A program made the position numbers and the translations under genes. Positions 61,957 through 64,000 of a stretch of 64,000 nt of DNA are shown piece after piece; position 1 is the stretch's first letter; every line of letters starts with the position of its first letter. The notes below the pieces were generated by a model. The model was not told the DNA's origin. It was given only the letters and a program-made list of their open reading frames with translations, and made no database searches. The stretch is from assembly GCA_008638375.1 (NCBI GenBank), contig CM018041.1, forward strand, positions 1,860,001 through 1,924,000, written 5' to 3'. This stretch comes from Nyssa sinensis. Lineage: Eukaryota; Streptophyta; Magnoliopsida; Cornales; Nyssaceae.

Positions 61957-64000
61957 TCAATGCCTTCTATTCGATGATATAGACAAAATAACCATAAACT
62001 TAATAATAGGATGAAGATGCAGCAATTTTTTTTTAATTTATTAGACCAATACCTGGCTTGCTGTTTCCCAACAAAATTTGTGCTAGGCCTTTTATGAGTG
62101 GATCCCTTGCTTTGAGAACCGCCCAAACCAGTTCTATCTGAAGTTGCTAGATTTCCAACTGTCACAATTCCAGACGATTGGCCCAGCTGAGTTTCAGGTC
62201 CGTTCAGTTCCAGAGGGTCTTTAGGTTTGCTCAAAAGTTTTACATTTGAGATTCCTCCGGCAATGTTGAAACAAACACCATTAGAGTGCTGATTCTGCAT
62301 TCCCAAAAGCCGTGAAGGATTTTCAGGTCCATTCAGTTCTACAGGGTCTTTAGGTTTGCTCAAAATTTTTACATTTGAGATTCCTCCAGCAATGTTGAAA
62401 CAAACACCATTAGAATGCTGATTCTGCATTTCCGGAAGTGAAGGATTATCAGTAGCATTTGCTGGTGTGGATACTACAAACTCCTTGAAAATGGTCTTGT
62501 CAGTCCTCATAGAGTTGGAATCAATGGATGGGGCCCTCTTCAGTCGGTGAGACTGTGCCATGGGAGTAACTGCAACAGATGGCAACAGAGACGAGTAAGG
62601 AGACAATGCTGCAGCTGCGGCAGCAACTTTAGCAACAGCTGCCTTTGCTGCTATGATTTCTTGTGCACCTTCTCGAAGCTGAATATAGTCCCCTTCGATT
62701 ACAAATAACTGAAATAGCAAAATGAGATTCTCTAATTATTATATACATCTGTATCAAATAGAGAGAGGGAAAAAAATACAATAAACTCAGTCTATAAAAC
62801 TTACCTCAGGATGAACAGCCACAAAGTCATCAAGCTTTCCATATTTTTTCTTGTAATCATGCCAATGTAGAGGTGCAAGCATTTTGCCAAGCCTATTTGG
62901 AAGCTGTAATTGACACAGAAAAGAGAAATCATCAAATCAAATCAAATTTGGACAGATTCAAAATACTTTGCAGGATAAATTTTCACTAACCGTTGAACTA
63001 ATTCTAATTCTACCACCAGATCCAGGTGGGATTGTGCGAACAATGCAAGCCAACAATGACCTTTCATCAAGAAGAGTAATCTCTGGAGTCTTTCCCACCA
63101 AATAGGTATTTTTCTGTCCAGATGAAACGAACGCTTCAGGCAAATCTGAGCCACTAGCATTGTTCACCATGGTTTCACTGAAATTCACGGGATGGATTGG
63201 ATTTTCAGACAATGACGCATTGGCATCAGAACTTGCTTGTTCTGTAGTCAATCCTTGGCCCTCAAGTCCATGATTAGTCAAAGTGATAACATTTTTCTCC
63301 TGTACCAGTTAAAATTAAAGATCAACTTAGTATCTGACCCAGCTTACCATCTGCTTTCAAGGATTCATGGGTGGACCTCATGCTCATAGCACCAGCCAAT
63401 CAAGACCAACAGATCCACCAAGATCCCAAGTAAACAGTAAACCGGGCACATATTATAATATACCTTGGTCTCCTCACTGCTCTGAGCAAGAGAGTCTAAT
63501 CTTAAAGCATCATGAAACTGGGAAGAAATATGTTGCGAGTTCTGCTGAGGCTGGGGCGCAACTAGGTAGCTCTTATCAATTGAATCAAGAACCTGCAAGG
63601 GGGGGGGGGGGGGTGTTAATTCAACAGATTGAGTGGAAATAGTAATATTAAGTATAGTGGGAAGTAAAATTTTCAGTTTCAAACCTGTCCCTCCTCAGCT
63701 GATGATGTGATCACAGAACCAGGTTCCATCTCTTGACTGACACGAACATCCAAATAATCTGGACGAAGAGCTTGCCCATTTACCGACACTTCATAGTACA
63801 TTATTATTATCTGATCTCAACAAGTTCTTTTCAGTTTGGGATGAAGGATATTGGTTGTGAGTTGCCATCTGAAAACCCTCTGATACAGCCTGAAAAAAGA
63901 GGTTTAAAAAGAGTAACTGAACTACAAAACCATGGGTAACATTAACAATAAGGACAACAAAGAAACAGGTCTTCGTCAGCTTGTACCTGTTCGTTCTGCC
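61957..64000 (-). CDS. Conserved plant protein of unknown function (3' part)
   Basis: The 3' portion of a larger minus-strand gene that runs past 64000. Supported exons: 64000-63987, 63889-63685, 63592-63464, 63299-62991, 62903-62805, 62708-62053, and tentatively 61966-61957, which would end RRH-stop. A conserved block spans two exons: LPNRLGKMLAPLHWHDYKKK, then YGKLDDFVAVHPE, then LFVIEGDYIQLREGAQEI. I recall this from a widespread plant family of unknown function (DUF7725-like) and its shape suggests a winged-helix fold; both are uncertain. An Ala-rich helix (AAKAAVAKVAAAAAALSPYS) and a Ser/Gly-rich tail with a 43-residue internal duplication follow. One extra base near 63798 breaks exon 63889-63685 between SDNNNV and YEVSVNGQALRPDYLDV; without it the exon is 204 nt and in phase. 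Confidence 0.7.
62192..62449 (-). repeat. 129-bp in-frame tandem duplication inside a coding exon
   Basis: Two coding units 129 bp (43 codons) apart each encode MQNQHSNGVCFNIAGGISNV followed by K(I/L)LSKPKDP(V/L)ELNGPE. The DNA copies are about 90 percent alike and the frame is kept, so the protein gained a second copy of this block. Confidence 0.88.
63599..63613. repeat. G15 run next to a splice acceptor
   Basis: Fifteen G on the plus strand, i.e. C15 on the minus strand, lying just before the TTGCAG acceptor of the exon at 63592-63464. It forms the polypyrimidine tract of that splice site. Confidence 0.85.

Overview
The window is nuclear DNA of a flowering plant, almost certainly a eudicot. 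The genes are split by GT-AG introns, spacers and introns are AT-rich, microsatellites (CT/GA, TA, CA) are frequent, and the mobile elements are plant types: TRIM mini-retrotransposons, an L1-type LINE and foldback MITEs. The species cannot be fixed from sequence alone; gene density and intron sizes fit a mid-sized, possibly woody, eudicot genome.

Layout. 1-6240 and 10949-18183 are two tandem copies of a gene for a PABC-interacting, two-RRM RNA-binding protein of the CID8-13 type; copy A starts left of the window. Each copy has ten coding exons with identical phases and a roughly 4-4.6 kb intron 8 carrying its own post-duplication insertions. 18184-24700 is repeat-bearing spacer. 24716-25228 is a DUF4228/PADRE gene with three frame breaks. 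26695-27582 (minus) is the chloroplast small heat-shock protein HSP21. 30238-30318 (minus) is tRNA-Leu(AAG). 32298-34496 (minus) is a GROWTH-REGULATING FACTOR of the GRF7/8 kind with an intact miR396 site. 34670-39331 is spacer containing a fragment of plastid psbA. 39332-40654 (minus) is an intronless GPR107/LUSTR-type seven-TM protein. 43956-47460 is an LRR receptor kinase. 48369-52198 (minus) is a 69-residue single-TM protein whose 3.6 kb intron holds a LINE with a TRIM array nested in it. 54652-58643 is a GRF-INTERACTING FACTOR (GIF/AN3 type). 61957-64000 (minus) is the 3' part of a large conserved plant protein of uncertain function.

How the genes relate. Most neighbours are unrelated housekeeping or signalling genes. 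The exception is the GRF (32-34 kb) and the GIF (54-58 kb): in plants the GRF QLQ domain binds the GIF SNH domain to form a growth-promoting transcription complex, so two partners lie about 20 kb apart.

A quality signal runs through the window. At least nine coding interruptions, in five different genes, are all net +1 nucleotide, and removing one base restores a family-typical frame with matching exon phases. That is more like insertion errors in the assembly than independent gene death, and GRF, LRR kinase and PADRE should not be called pseudogenes without checking reads. No CRISPR, operon or clearly novel multi-gene system was seen.
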